Assembly (NCBI GenBank): GCA_030737835.1
Contig: JAUJYN010000022.1
Coordinates: 2,448,712-2,512,711, forward strand
Source: Acorus gramineus
Lineage: Eukaryota; Streptophyta; Magnoliopsida; Acorales; Acoraceae
DNA: 64,000 bases
Reading direction: 5' to 3'
Shown here piece by piece: positions 11,999 through 23,037 of the stretch. The position numbers and the translations under genes were made by a program. The notes beneath the pieces were generated by a model. The model saw only the letters and a program-made list of their open reading frames with translations. It was not told the DNA's origin and made no database searches. The first letter of the stretch is position 1; the number at the start of each line of letters is the position of its first letter.

Positions 11999-12659
11999 TC
12001 GGCGATGTGGCGACCCACTAGATTTGTGTAAGGATGATTATCAGCCTATTAAGTCCCAACATCCTATGTCACCTATTGAGGGGTGAGGGTGAGGGTGTGG
12101 TGGTTCGGTGATATAACGACCCACTGGATTTGTGTAGTTCCTGCCACTTTGAGGCTATCGATTTGATTAATTATGGTTAATATAAATTGTGATGCATGGG
12201 TTGTGCTATTCACTGAGCGTGTGGCTCACCCCTCGCATAATTATTTTCTCTCCAGTGATTACTGAGGCGGACCTGAAGGGGGAGCTCCACGAGGCGCCTC
12301 ATCAGTAGCGAGTAGCGCCACGTCCCGTGAGTTTTTTAGGCCATCAGCACCCTTTTCTATTGTATGTATATATTCTGTGCTTGGGCACCCAGTTTGGATT
12401 GTATTTGGATGTATGTGTGTATATTGGCTCTCACAGGACATATGATTATGTATCGAGTCTGTAGTATGTTTTTGGATTACAGACTCAGTCTTTTAGCTTC
12501 CGCTATCTGTGTATATATCATGTCAGCCTTGCTTTTATCTGTGTTGTTGTCATTTTAGTTGTTGTTTAGAGTGATTTATTGATCTCCTGTATAGACTGCT
12601 GATATCATGTATACACTTGCCGCGTCCCGGGGATGGCCGCCCTGGGGCGTGACAAAAGT

Positions 12660-12675
12660 TGGTATCAGAGCCTGG
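12660..12675 (+). other. Primer binding site (initiator Met tRNA), outer element
   Basis: TGGTATCAGAGCCTGG, five bases after the LTR end. It is complementary to the 3' end of plant initiator-methionine tRNA, the usual primer of Tekay-type elements. Confidence 0.93.
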
Positions 12676-12774
12676 TCCTGTCAGAGCCAATTGTCTTCTT
12701 TTTCATAGAGATGAGTCCTAGGATTTCTATATGAGTATTCTGATCCTAGTGTCTGGTTTTCTTAGGTTGCTGAT

Positions 12775-14150
12775 ATGCCTCCTCGCAGAGGACGGCGCGG
12801 ACGTGGTCCCTCTCGACCTTTGGAGGTTTCCGGACCTACTAGAGGCGAGGATGCTACTGGAGAGTCCTTGGCCGTGAGGCCAGGATCGGCACAGGAGCCT
12901 CCTGCCTGGGAGCGCGCGTTTGCGCGGATAGCAGATTTGGTAGAGACGCAGACCAGGGCACTGGAGGCCCAGACCAGAGTGTTGGCAGATCAGGCACGGG
13001 ATATTCAGGAGCTGCGGGCGGCCCACGAAGCAGTTCAGCAGGTTCCCTTGGTGGCAGATCCACCTGTGGTACCCGATGTACCACCAGTCCCCGTGGTGGT
13101 TCCGGCAGCCAGAGATCAAGATCCCTAGGAGAGGGAGGTGGGGCTAGAGGCTGCAGTGCGGGTGCAGCAGAGTGGCCTCGCAGCCTTTCTGAAGCTCCAC
13201 CCTCCCGAGTTCTAGGGCCAGACGGCGGATCCCCTTGCCCAGAGCGTTGGTTAATGGAGGTGGATGCGATCTTCTCGACCATGCTTTGCACCGACCGCCA
13301 GCGAGTCTCCCTGGCCACTTTTATGCTGAAGGGTAGCGCCGCCGACTGGTGGGCTACTAGATCAGTGGACATCCCGGAGGGAGTGGAGCAGCTTTCATGG
13401 ACGGGGTTCCGGAGGTATTTCTTGGAGGAGTACTTCCCATTCTCGACGCGCCAGATAGTGATGCAGGAGTTTGAGCAGCTGATGCAAGGCTCTATGTCTT
13501 TCGCTGACTACTCCACGCGCTTCACGAGGCTGTCCAGATTCGCTCCAGCTTTGGTGATGGACAAGGAGACGAGGTGTCATCGTTTTGAGCTCGGTCTCAG
13601 CCACGCCATTCGGGTGCACGTCACCTCCCAGGCATTCACGAGGTACTCTGACTTGGTGTCTCGGGCAAAGACAGTCGAGCGAGACCTCGGGATCCTCGTG
13701 ACGGCTTCGACCCCTTCGGCATACCAGAGACCTCCCAGGAGCCAGGACCAGGGACAGCGCAAGAAGAAGAGGCCCCGCTTTGATCGGTCAGCGGCTGCCT
13801 CTCCTCTAGCAGATGTGGTGCCAGTGCGAGGTCCAGCACCCATCGCAGCAGTGCCAGTCCAGTCCAGGCGACCAGAGATGCGGTGCTGCTATCACTGTCA
13901 GCGCATCGGGCATATCTTGTATAATTGCCCTGATGCTGGTCGACCCCGCGTGCTGCCTCTGCAGCAGCAGCCTCAGCGCCAGCAGGAGCAGTAGCCTCAG
14001 CGCCAGCCGCAGTAGCAGCCTCAGCGCCAGCCGCAGCAGCAGCCTCAGCGTCAGCAGCAGCAGCCAAAGGGTGGCCGTGTTGACCAGAGGAGGCAGCCAG
14101 CGCAGCCGGCGAGGCGTGCCCCTACTCCTCAGCCGCAGTTTGTTCAGGGC
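12775..14150 (+). pseudogene. gag region of the outer element
   Basis: Begins with the MPPRRGRRGRGPSRP start shared with the inner copy. A retrotransposon capsid domain follows (FMLKGSAADWWATRS, then [12 protein letters not shown] and [15 protein letters not shown]). A CCHC zinc knuckle, CYHCQRIGHILYNC, lies near 13885-13930. Downstream is a glutamine-rich linker built on CAG-type repeats (about 13960-14060). Gag normally packages element RNA into cytoplasmic particles. This copy is broken in several places. Confidence 0.9.
13960..14062 (+). repeat. CAG/CAGCCTCAGCGC repeat in gag
   Basis: Imperfect tandem repeat of CAGCAGCAGCCTCAGCGC-like units encoding a glutamine-rich linker. Its length differs from the inner copy at 19344-19470, as expected for slippage. 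Confidence 0.8.
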
Positions 14151-14159
14151 CGAGTGGGA

Positions 14160-15030
14160 GCGCTTTCGGTAGAGGAGGCTCAGGCATCAGGCAGCGTGGT
14201 CCGAGGTATTGTTCAGATCTCCCAGCTCCCTGCATATGTGTTGTTTGATTCCGGAGCCACACACTCGTTTGTGTCTCCTGCTTTCGCGAGACGGATGGGT
14301 GTGGCGTCCGCCCCTTTAGATGCTATCCTGGAGATATCATTGCCCGTAGGAGACCGTATTCTCCTCCGTTCTGTGTACCGAGGGTGTACGGTGGAGGTTG
14401 CGGAGCATGAGTTTCCGATGGAGTTGGTGGAGCTCGCTATGACGGACTTTGATGCCATCCTGGGAATGGATTGGCTTTCAGCTAGTCACGCCAGCATCGA
14501 CTGTTTTGCCAAGTTGGTGTCTTTCCACCTTCCGGGTCGGAGGTCCTTCCAGTTCGTGGGCGATCGTGACGTAGCCCCTTTGGAATTCGTGTCGTCCATG
14601 CAAGCGTGGAGACTCCTTCAGGGAGGATGCGAGGGCTTTCTAGCGTATATTGCTCAGGAGGATGCACCGCTGCAGGCAGATATCAGTCAGACTCCGGTCG
14701 TGGTAGAGTATCCCGAGGTTTTCCCCGATGATCTTCCGGGATTACCGCCGGATCGCGCGATCGAGTTTGAGATCAATCTGATTCCGGGGACCGAGCCGAT
14801 TTCGAGAGCTCCGTACCAGATGGCCCCTGCAGAGCTGAGGGTGCTCAAGGAGCAGTTGGAGGAGTTGCTGGAGAAGGGCTTCGCACGTCCGAGTGTTTCT
14901 CCGTGGGGAGCCCCTGTCCTGTTCGTCCGGAAGAAGGACGGTTCGCTGCGGCTGTGTATTGATTACAGGCAGCTGAAAAAGCGGATAGTAAAGAACAAGT
15001 ACCCCGTGCCGCGGATCGACGATCTGTTTG
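14160..15030 (+). pseudogene. Protease and start of RT, outer element
   Basis: An aspartic protease with the [10 protein letters not shown] active-site motif (near 14250) precedes the RT N-terminus ([28 protein letters not shown]). The region ends exactly at the insertion point of the inner element; the last five bases, GTTTG, are its target duplication. The remaining RT lies at 26069 onward. Fossil. Confidence 0.92.
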
Positions 15031-16100
15031 TGTTATATATGTGTCACTTTTTGGCCTGCTGGTAACCATTGGAGCATTTTAGCAGTTTTTGAAAATTTTG
15101 CATTTTTCGATCGGAACCGCATAATTTTGGACTGTTAGCTATCGTCCTGAGTTAGAGGACTCCGATTGAAAATCTAACTGCATATTATGTGTCCTGGTGC
15201 CATTTTAAGCCACTCATGAAAATTTCATTGAATTCCGGCAACGTTTCTGAAATTTCGCAGTTCCGGGGTGTATCCGGGTTTTTAAGTCGCTCACTACATA
15301 AAGGTGGGATATAATTTTCAAAACACTATTCATCATCCCTACCAAGCTTCCCCTCTCTCCTCTCTCTCATTTTTCTCACTTTTGAGGCCCCTAGACCCCT
15401 CAAAACCAAAAACCCAAAACCTAGGAAGTGTGACCCGATCTACACCCCGGTGCCTTCAAATCCCGATTCCGGCGATCCTAGCCTCCCTGACCTCCCCTCT
15501 TTCTCCTCTGTTTCGGGCCGTTTCGAGGGCCGTGATAGATCGGGGCGTAGGAGAGCCTTTGAGAAAGGTTTCGGCGCGCGGAGAGCAACCGGACTTCGCT
15601 TCCTCCCCTTGGTAAGGTCCTTTTCTTCTCTTTTCTTGCATAGATGTATGCTAGGGGGATGGATCTAGGGTGGGTGGTGGTCGGCAGCGGTGGGTGGCCG
15701 TCGGGGGGCTGTGGGAGGCGATCGGAGGCCGTCGGAGGCCTTTGGGTGGTGGTGGAGGTGCTCGAGCAGTGAGGGTTGCTGTTCCGGGCAGCAGGCAGCG
15801 CGCAGGCGTGCGCGCGTGCGTGCGCGCGGGCATGCGCGCGGGCGTGCGTGCTGGTCATGCTGGGTGTGCTCGGTGCTGTGCGCGAGATGCTGGTCGAGCA
15901 GCTGTGCACGAGGAGCTGATGGCGAGCTGCGCGCGAGGTGCTAGCCGCGCGGGTCTGTGCGCGAGGAGCGGGTCGCGCGGGTCTGGCACGAAGGGTTGTT
16001 CGAGCGGTTATGCGCACGAGTTGGCGGTGCTGGGCATGCGGGTGCTGGGGGTGATGGCCGAGGGCAGTGCGCGCGGGAGGGCGTGCAGGGTATGCGCGGA

Positions 16101-16214
16101 GGGCGCGGCGAGGCGGCTGTGATGCACGGAGGGCGCGGCGAGGCGGCTGTGGTGCGCGCGGGGCGCGGCGAGGCGGCTGTGGTGCGCGCGGGGCGCGGCG
16201 AGGTGGCGAAGGTG
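16101..16214 (+). repeat. 30-bp GC-rich tandem repeat in the LTR
   Basis: GGGCGCGGCGAGGCGGCTGT recurs every 30 bp at 16101, 16131, 16161 and 16191. The 3' LTR has the matching array at about 24117-24226 with one divergent unit. Part of the CpG-dense block. Confidence 0.88.
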
Positions 16215-16605
16215 CGCGCAGGGTGCGCGCGGGGAGAGGCGCTGCGTGCGGGGGCGTGCGGGGTGCTCGCGGGCGGCGCGAGGCGTTCGGGGCGCGCGCG
16301 GACTGCTGCGGCTTGGTGCAGTGGACGCGCGGTGCCCGGGTGGTGCGGCGGCGTGTCCAGGCGGCGGGCAGGGGCCGGCGGTGCGCGGGGTGCGCGGGCT
16401 GAAGCGTGGCGGTGCACCCGGGCGGTCGGGTGGCCGTGCGGGTGGTTGCCGGGGGTGCGGGTGGTTGCCGGAGTGCTCGGGTTAGCGTGCGTACGGGTCG
16501 TGTGCACGTTTGCCCGAGTGTGGGTGTTTGTTGTGGGTTTTGTATTTATTTGTGTATTTTGGGTATTGTGGATTTATACTTACCAGTTAATACCCTGTCT
16601 TGCAG

Positions 16606-16641
16606 ATCTCGACGGACGGTCGCGCGTCGACCCGATTTCCG
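16606..16641 (+). other. 36-bp conserved LTR cassette with splice-site-like borders
   Basis: It is preceded by CTGTCTTGCAG (acceptor-like) and followed by GTGAGTGG (donor-like), starting ATCTCGACGGACGGTCGCGC. Equivalents on the plus strand are at 11164-11199, 24569-24604, 30340-30375, 34262-34298 (37 bp), 41415-41450 and 54790-54825. On the minus strand they are at 4952-4987, 6288-6323, 38587-38622 and 47158-47193. The length is 36 bp in ten of eleven copies even where the base sequence has diverged. A candidate micro-exon in the element leader; splicing is inferred, not shown. Confidence 0.6.
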
Positions 16642-18074
16642 GTGAGTGGGACAACCCAACCCAGTTTGGGAGGCGTTACATGCTTTGGGCGTGTACCGTC
16701 CTCCCCTGGGGCACATAGTTAGTATTAACTGTTGCAATTATAACCCATGTAAGCATGATGTGTGTGTAGAATGCATGCCACCCTAGACTTGTATGTTAGG
16801 GACTTGCACCCTTAGGTTTTGTGCATGAGCCGTGTATCATGTCACCCCGTTATCATGCTAGGAAAGCCCTGACCTGTGCATGCGTCCTATTAGTTTGATT
16901 TATTTAAATGCAAACTGCTAATATATTAGCATGCTTGGGAATATAGGGGGCCTTGCGAGGTTAACATTGAGACCCGGGTTAGGGTACTCCGTGTTCCTCG
17001 TTTGGTTGTCGGATGTCCTACATCGGGACCTCAGGTTACCCTCCCAAGGTCTCTTTTCCCCTTTTTGTCTTATTTATTTCCCCGCATCCTGGTTATGCGC
17101 GCTGGTGGAATTCTGAGGAATTCAAGACATTAGAGTTGTAGAGATGTGCTGTCAGCGGATCCGAGTGGATCATATGCGATGGATAGGCTGTTCTGTTCCC
17201 TCCGTTGGATCCGTGTAGAGACTACCCGGCGTTAGAAAGGTTGTCCCGTGCAGGGGCTTCCATCAGTAGGCGCCTCCTGATTTGGTAGAAGGACTGCGCC
17301 GAACGTGGGAGTGGCCAAACGACCTACGGAGTGGGGAGAGACTATCGGTGGACCGAGGGTGACCAACAGCCTAGTCAGTCCCAAGAGCCTAGGTCACCTG
17401 TTGAGAGGTGAGGGTGAGGGTATGGTGGGCCGGCGATGCGACGACCCACAGGATTGTGAATGGATGATTATCACCCATTAAGTCCCAACATCCTAGGTCA
17501 CCTATTGAGGGTGAGGGTGAGGGTAAGGGTATGGCGGTTCGGCGATGTGACGAACCCCCGGATTTGTGATGTTTATGCCGCTTGGGCTATTGGCTTGATT
17601 TAAATGTGGTTAATATGAACTGTATGCATGGGTTGTGCTATTCACTGAGCGTGTGGCTCACCCCTCGCATATTATCTTTTTCAGTGATCTCTGAGGGAGG
17701 AGCTTCCCGAGCGACTACACCAGTAGAGGAGTAGCGCCGCGTCCCACGAGTTTTGAGGCCATCAGCACCCTTCTCTGTTGTATGTATATATTCTGTGCTT
17801 GGGCACCTAGTTGGCTTATGTATGGAGTTTATTTGTGTATATATGGACATGTTGGCTCTCACAGGACTTATGATTGTGTATCGAGTCTGTAGTATGTTTT
17901 GACTACAGACTCAGTCTTTTAGCTTCCGCATTTGGTGTATATATTATGTCAGCCCTGCTTTTATCTGTGTTGTCATTTTAGTTGTTGTTTGAGTATGTTA
18001 TTGAATCCTGTTACTGATATCATATATACACTTGCCGCGTCCCGGGGACGGCCGCCCTGGGGCGTGACAAAAGT

Positions 18075-18090
18075 TGGTATCAGAGCCTGG
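18075..18090 (+). other. Primer binding site (initiator Met tRNA), inner element
   Basis: TGGTATCAGAGCCTGG, five bases after the 5' LTR end. Same match as in the outer element. Confidence 0.95.
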
Positions 18091-18189
18091 TCCTGTCAGA
18101 GCCAAATGTCTTCCTTTTCATAGAGATGAGTCCTAGGATTTCTATATGCGTATTCTGATCCTAGTGTCTGGTTTTCTTAGGTTGCTGAT

Positions 18190-19500
18190 ATGCCTCCTCG
18201 CAGAGGACGGCGCGGACGTGGTCCCTCTCGACCCTTGGAGGTCTCCGGACCTGCCAGAGTCGAGGATGCTATTGGTGAGTCCTCAGGCGTGAGGCCAGGA
18301 TCAGCTCAGGAGCCTCCTGCCTGGGAGCGCGCGTTTGCGCGGTTAGCAGATTTGGTAGAGACCCAGACGAGGGTGTTGGCAGATCAGGCACGGGAGATAC
18401 AGGAGCTGCGGGCAGCCCGCGAGGCAGTTCCGCAGGTTCCCTTGGCGGCAGATCCGCCTGTGGTGCCTGATACACCCCCAGTCCCCGTGGTGGAGATTCC
18501 GGCGGCCAGAGTTCAGGATCCTCAGGAGAGGGAGATGGGGCTAGAGGCAGCAGCGAGGGTGCAGCAGAGTGGACTCTCAGCCTTTCTGAAGCTCCATCCT
18601 CCCGAGTTCCAGGGTCAGACGGAGGACCCCCTTGCCCCAGAGAGATGGCTGATGGAGGTGGATACCATCTTCTCGACGATGCTTTGCACAGACCGCCAGA
18701 GAGTCTCCCTGGCTGCGTTTATGCTGAAGGGTAGCGCCGCCGACTGGTGGGCTACTAGATCAGTTGACATTCCAGAGGGATTGGAGCAGCTCACGTGGGC
18801 GGGATTCAGGGGATATTTCTTGGAGGAGTATTTCCCCTTCTCGACGCGACAGATAGTGGAGCGGGAGTTTGAGCAGCTGACTCAGGGCACTATGTCCGTC
18901 GCTGACTACTCCACGCGGTTCACGAGGCTGTCCAGATTCGCTCCAGCTCTGGTGATGGACGAGGAGATGAGGTGCCGTCGATTCGAGCTCGGTCTCAGCA
19001 GTGCCATCAGAGTGCACGTCACCGCCCATGCTTTCACGAGGTACTCCGACTTAGTGTCTCGGGCGAAGACAGTCGAGAGAGACCTCGGGATCCAGGTGCG
19101 GGCTCCGACCCCGTCGACAGACCAGAGGCCACCCAGAGGTCAGGACAGAGGGCAGCGCAAGAAGAAGAGGGCCCGCTTCGAGCAGTCAGCGGCTCCCTCT
19201 CTTCCAGCAGATGTGGTGCCAGCGCGAGGCCAGCACCCATCGCAGCCGTGCCGGTCCAGTCGAGGCGACCGGAGACGAGGCGCTGTTATCACTGTCAGCG
19301 CGTCGGGCATATTCTGTATAATTGCCCTGACGCTGGCCGACCAGCAGTGATGCCCCAGCAGCAGCAGTTGCAGCAGCGGCCGTTCCAGCAGCCGTTCCAG
19401 CAGCAGTTTCAGCAGCAGCAGCCTCAGCGCCAGCCGCAGCAGCAGCCTCAGCGTCAGCAGCAGCAGCCACAGGGTGGCCGTGCTGATCAGAGGAGGCAGC
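18190..19500 (+). pseudogene. gag region of the inner element
   Basis: The start ATG opens MPPRRGRRGRGPSRPLEV, about 100 bp after the primer site. The basic N-terminus is followed by a coiled-coil-like stretch (ADLVETQTRVLADQAREIQ). The capsid domain runs from about 18570 to 19090 ([47 protein letters not shown]). The zinc knuckle [14 protein letters not shown] lies at about 19284-19325, then a glutamine-rich linker. Typical of the nucleocapsid and capsid precursor of Ty3/gypsy elements. The gag-pol unit as a whole has about two breaks. Confidence 0.93.
19344..19470 (+). repeat. CAG-type repeat encoding a glutamine-rich linker
   Basis: Imperfect repeats of CAGCAG, CCGTTCCAGCAG and CAGCCTCAGCGC between the zinc knuckle and the protease. 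Longer than in the outer copy. Confidence 0.8.
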
Positions 19501-19559
19501 CAGCGCAGCAGGCGAGGCGTGCCCCTGCTCCTCAGCCTCAGTTCGTCCAGGGCCGAGTG

Positions 19560-21430
19560 GCAGCGCTTTCGGCAGAGGAGGCCCAGGCATCAGGCAGCGT
19601 GGTCAGAGGTACTGTTCAGATCTCCCAGCTTCCTGCTTATGTACTATTTGATTCCGGAGCCACCCACTCGTTCGTGTCTCCCGCTTTCGCGAGACGGACG
19701 GGTGTGGCGTCCGCTCCTCTAGATGCTGTGTTAGAGGTGTCATTGCCCGTGGGAGACCGGATTCTCCTCAGTTCGGTGTACCGAGGGTGCACGGTGGAGA
19801 TCGCGGAGCATGAGTTCCCGGTGGAGCTGGTGGAGCTTGCGATGGCGGATTTTGATGCCATCCTGGGGATGGATTGGCTTGCAGCTAGTCATGCCAGCAT
19901 CGACTGTTTCGCCAAGTCGGTGTCGTTCCACCTTCCTGGTCGGAGGTCCTTCCAGTTCGTGGGCGATCGAGACGTAGCTCCTCTGGGGTTCGTGTCGTCC
20001 ATGCAGGCGTGGAGACTCCTTCAGGGTGGGTGCGAGGGCTTTCTGGCTTATATTGCTCTGGAGGATGCACCGCTGCGGGCAGATATCAGTCAGACTCCGG
20101 TCGTGGCAGAGTTTCCCGAGGTTTTCCCCGACGATCTTCCGGGATTACCGCCGGACCGCGCGATCGAGTTTGAGATCAATCTGCTTCCGGGGACCGAGCC
20201 GGTTTCGAGGGCTCCGTACCGGATGGCTCCCGCAGAGCTGAGGGTGCTGAAGGAGCAGTTGGAGGAGTTGCTGGAGAAGGGCTTCGCACGTCCGAGTGTG
20301 TCTCCGTGGGGAGCCCCTGTCCTGTTCGTCCGGAAGAAGGACGGTTCACTGCGGCTGTGTATTGATTACAGGCAGTTGAATAAGCGGACAGTGAAGAACA
20401 AGTACCCGTTGCCGCGGATCGACGATCTGTTTGACCAGCTCCAGGGAGCGTGCGTCTTTTCCAAGATCGATCTCCGCTCGGGGTACTACCAGTTGAAGAT
20501 CCGGGAGTCAGACATATCGAAGACGGCCTTTCGCACCCGGTATGGGCACTACGAGTTCAGAGTACTGCCATTCGGGTTGACGAACGCGCCGGCGGCCTTC
20601 ATGGATCTGATGAACCGGGTATTTCGACCCTTCCTCGACTCCTTTGTGGTAGTATTCATCGATGACATATTGGTGTACTCGAGGAGTCTTGAGGAGCACG
20701 CTCACCATCTTCGCACTGTTTTGGAGACTTTGGCCAGACATCAGTTGTTCGCCAAGTTCAGCAAGTGCGAGTTCTGGTTGGAGCGGATGGCCTTTCTGGG
20801 CCATGTGATTTCCGGTGAGGGTATAGCTGTGGACCCGGAGAAGACGCTCGCCGTGTCGAATTGGCGTCGACCGTCGAACCCCACTGAGATTCGGAGCTTC
20901 TTGGGCTTGGCGGGTTATTACAGGAGGTTTGTGGAGGGTTTCTCCAAGATAGCCGTTCCTCTTACCCGCCTCACTCGGAAAGACGTTCGGTTCGAGTGGT
21001 CCCCTTCTTGCGAGGAGAGCTTCCAGGAGCTGAAGCGAAGGCTCACCTCAGCGCCAGTTCTTACCCTTCCATCTGGGAGTGGTGGGTTCGCAGTATACAC
21101 AGATGCATCGCAGTTGGGTGTGGGTTGCGTCCTGATGCAGCACGGTAAGGTGGTGGCTTACGCGTCTCGTCAGTTGAAGCCCCATGAGCAGAACTACCCC
21201 ACCCATGACCTCGAGTTGGCTGCGATCATATTTGCGCTGAAGATGTGGAGGCATTATCTCTACGGAGAGGAGTTCGAGCTCTTTACTGACCATAAGAGCT
21301 TGACGTATCTGCAGTCTCAGCCGGAGCTCAACATGCGACAGAGGCGTTGGGTTGAGTTCCTTACAGACTACGACTGTGACATCGCTTACCATCCGGGTAA
21401 GGCGAATGTCGTTGCAGATGCGCTCAGTAG
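19560..21430 (+). pseudogene. Protease, reverse transcriptase and RNase H of the inner element
   Basis: The protease has [20 protein letters not shown] (near 19640) with catalytic D in DSG. RT spans about 20270-20830: [20 protein letters not shown], then [32 protein letters not shown], and the catalytic FIDDILVYS near 20657. The thumb contains [17 protein letters not shown]. RNase H (about 21080-21430) has [41 protein letters not shown] and [12 protein letters not shown]. Together they copy element RNA into DNA in the virus-like particle. All hallmark residues are visible. Fossil unit with few breaks. Confidence 0.95.
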
Positions 21431-21559
21431 GCAGCCCCTGGGCATGGCCGCCCACATGGCTGTCCGTCGTTGGAGGCTTCTGGAGGAGGCGGCTTGCTGG
21501 ATCAGTGTTCGAGAGACCCCTGCGGGTGGCTTTTGGCCAGGCTGGTGGTGCAGCCGGTT

Positions 21560-22990
21560 CTTCTCGACGAGATCCGCACGGCTCAGGCTCAGGACCCGCA
21601 TTTTATAGTCCTTTCTGAGGGCGTCGCCCGGGGCGAGCGCCAGGACTACCAGATTCGCGCGGACGGGATCCTGAGATTCAGAGGCCGAGTGTGCATCCCC
21701 GACGACGCGGAGCTGAGGCGGAAGATTCTGGACGAGGCCCATCGCTCGAGGTACACCGTGCACCCTGGTGGCACGAAGATGTACAGGGGCCTTCGTCGCG
21801 GCTACTGGTGGCGCGGGATGAAGACGGATATCGCCCGTTTCGTTGCCCGGTGCCTAGTATGCCAGCAGGTGAAGTCGGAGCATCAGCGCCCTGCGGGGAA
21901 GCTGCAGTCCATTGAGATCCCTCAGTGGAAGTGGGAGCAGATCACCATGGACTTCGTCTCGGGTCTGCCGAGGTCACGTTCGGGTCGCGATGCCATCTGG
22001 GTGATCGTCGACCGGCTGACGAAGTCTGCTCATTTCCTCCCCATCCGACTCACCGATTCTCTGGACACCCTGGCGCAGTTATTCGTCTCCGAGATTGTCC
22101 GACTCCATGGCACTCCAGTCAGCATCATTTCTGATCGAGACGCGCGTTTTACTTCGAGGTTCTGGCGTAGCCTCCAGCACGCCCTTGGTACGAACCTCCA
22201 CTTCAGTACAGCGTTTCATCCTCAGACGGACGGCCAGTCGGAGAGGACGATCCAGACCCTTGAGGACATGCTGCGGGCCTGTGTGCTCGATTTTGGGGGC
22301 AGTTGGGAGAGGCACCTTCCGTTGGTGGAGTTTGCCTACAACAACAGCTACCACTCGAGCATCCGGATGGCTCCCTACGAGGCACTTTATGGCCGCAGCT
22401 GCAGGTCCCCCCTGTGTTGGGATGAGGTCGGAGAGCGCCAGCTAGAGGGACCAGAGATCATTCACCAGACCTCCGAGATGGTGAAGACGATCCGCGAGCG
22501 TATCCGAGTCGCTCAGAGTCGTCAGAAGAGCTACGCCGACCGCCGTCGCCGTGAGCTCGCCTTCGAGGTCGGTGATCATGTGTTCTTGAAGGTGTCCCCG
22601 ATGAAGGGCATCTTCCGATTTGGTGTGCGGGGCAAGCTGAGTCCGCGTTTCATTGGGCCGTTCCTCATCCTCGAGCGAGTTGGGGAGGTGGCCTATCGCA
22701 TAGCTCTGCCCCCACAGTTGGCTCAGGCCCATGACGTCTTCCACGTCTCGCAGCTGAGGCGATACGTCCACGATCCTGCTCACATCATCCCGTTCGAGCC
22801 GCTCGTCTTCGAGCCGGACTTGTCTTTCGTGGAGCAGCCGATTGAGATCATGGACCGCCGCGAGAAGAGGCTCCGCACCAAGACCGTCCAGCTGGTCAAG
22901 GTGCGATGGCAGCACCGTTCCGGTGCCGAGGCCACCTGGGAGCTCGAGGACGCCATGCGTGACGCGTATCCGCATCTTTTCCCTTCTTAG
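21560..22990 (+). pseudogene. Integrase and C-terminal chromodomain of the inner element
   Basis: The HHCC zinc region ([29 protein letters not shown]) lies at about 21745-21875. The DDE core follows with D in [14 protein letters not shown] (21943), D in [14 protein letters not shown] (22122) and E in [16 protein letters not shown] (22222). The C-terminal GPF/Y-like region has [20 protein letters not shown]. The protein ends with a chromodomain-like stretch, [20 protein letters not shown], at about 22880-22985. Chromodomains at the integrase C-terminus define chromoviruses and are thought to steer insertion toward heterochromatin, which fits the nested pattern here. Confidence 0.95.
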
Positions 22991-23023
22991 ATGTTCTTGT
23001 ATTTATTTTGAGGACAAAATTTC

Positions 23024-23037
23024 CTAAGGGGGGAGAA
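23024..23037 (+). other. Polypurine tract, inner element
   Basis: CTAAGGGGGGAGAA directly before the 3' LTR; it primes plus-strand DNA synthesis in LTR elements. Confidence 0.9.

Larger units (their letters stand above)
9596..12654 (+). repeat. 5' LTR of the outer element (subfamily A)
   Basis: LTR of 3059 bp ending GGGGCGTGACA; its first bases are slightly degraded compared with TGTTATATATG in the partner. Parts in order: a short presumed U3 of about 430 bp; a TATA-like GATAAATAAATCC near 10036; a splice-donor-like GGTAAG near 10370; a GC- and CpG-rich block at about 10490-11040; the 36-bp cassette at 11164-11199; the mobile module near 11513-11623; the palindrome GAATTCTGAAGAATTC at 11677-11692; two GGGTGA runs near 11974 and 12079; and an acceptor-like CTCTCCAG near 12252. 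No protein gene is supported inside the LTR. Confidence 0.93.
15031..18069 (+). repeat. 5' LTR of the inner element (subfamily A)
   Basis: 3039 bp, from TGTTATATATGTGTCAC to GGCGTGACA. It carries a TATA-like ACTACATAAAG near 15293, a donor-like TTGGTAAGG at 15610-15617, a GC-rich block with a four-copy 30-bp repeat at about 16101-16214, the 36-bp cassette at 16606-16641, the mobile module at about 16945-17060, the GAATTC palindrome at 17108-17123, GGGTGA runs near 17410 and 17510, and an acceptor-like TTTTTCAG ending at 17684. Confidence 0.95.

Noticed and set aside
18075-18090. tRNA gene at the TGGTATCAGAGC sequence
   Set aside because: Only the primer-complementary end is present, directly after an LTR; there is no cloverleaf.
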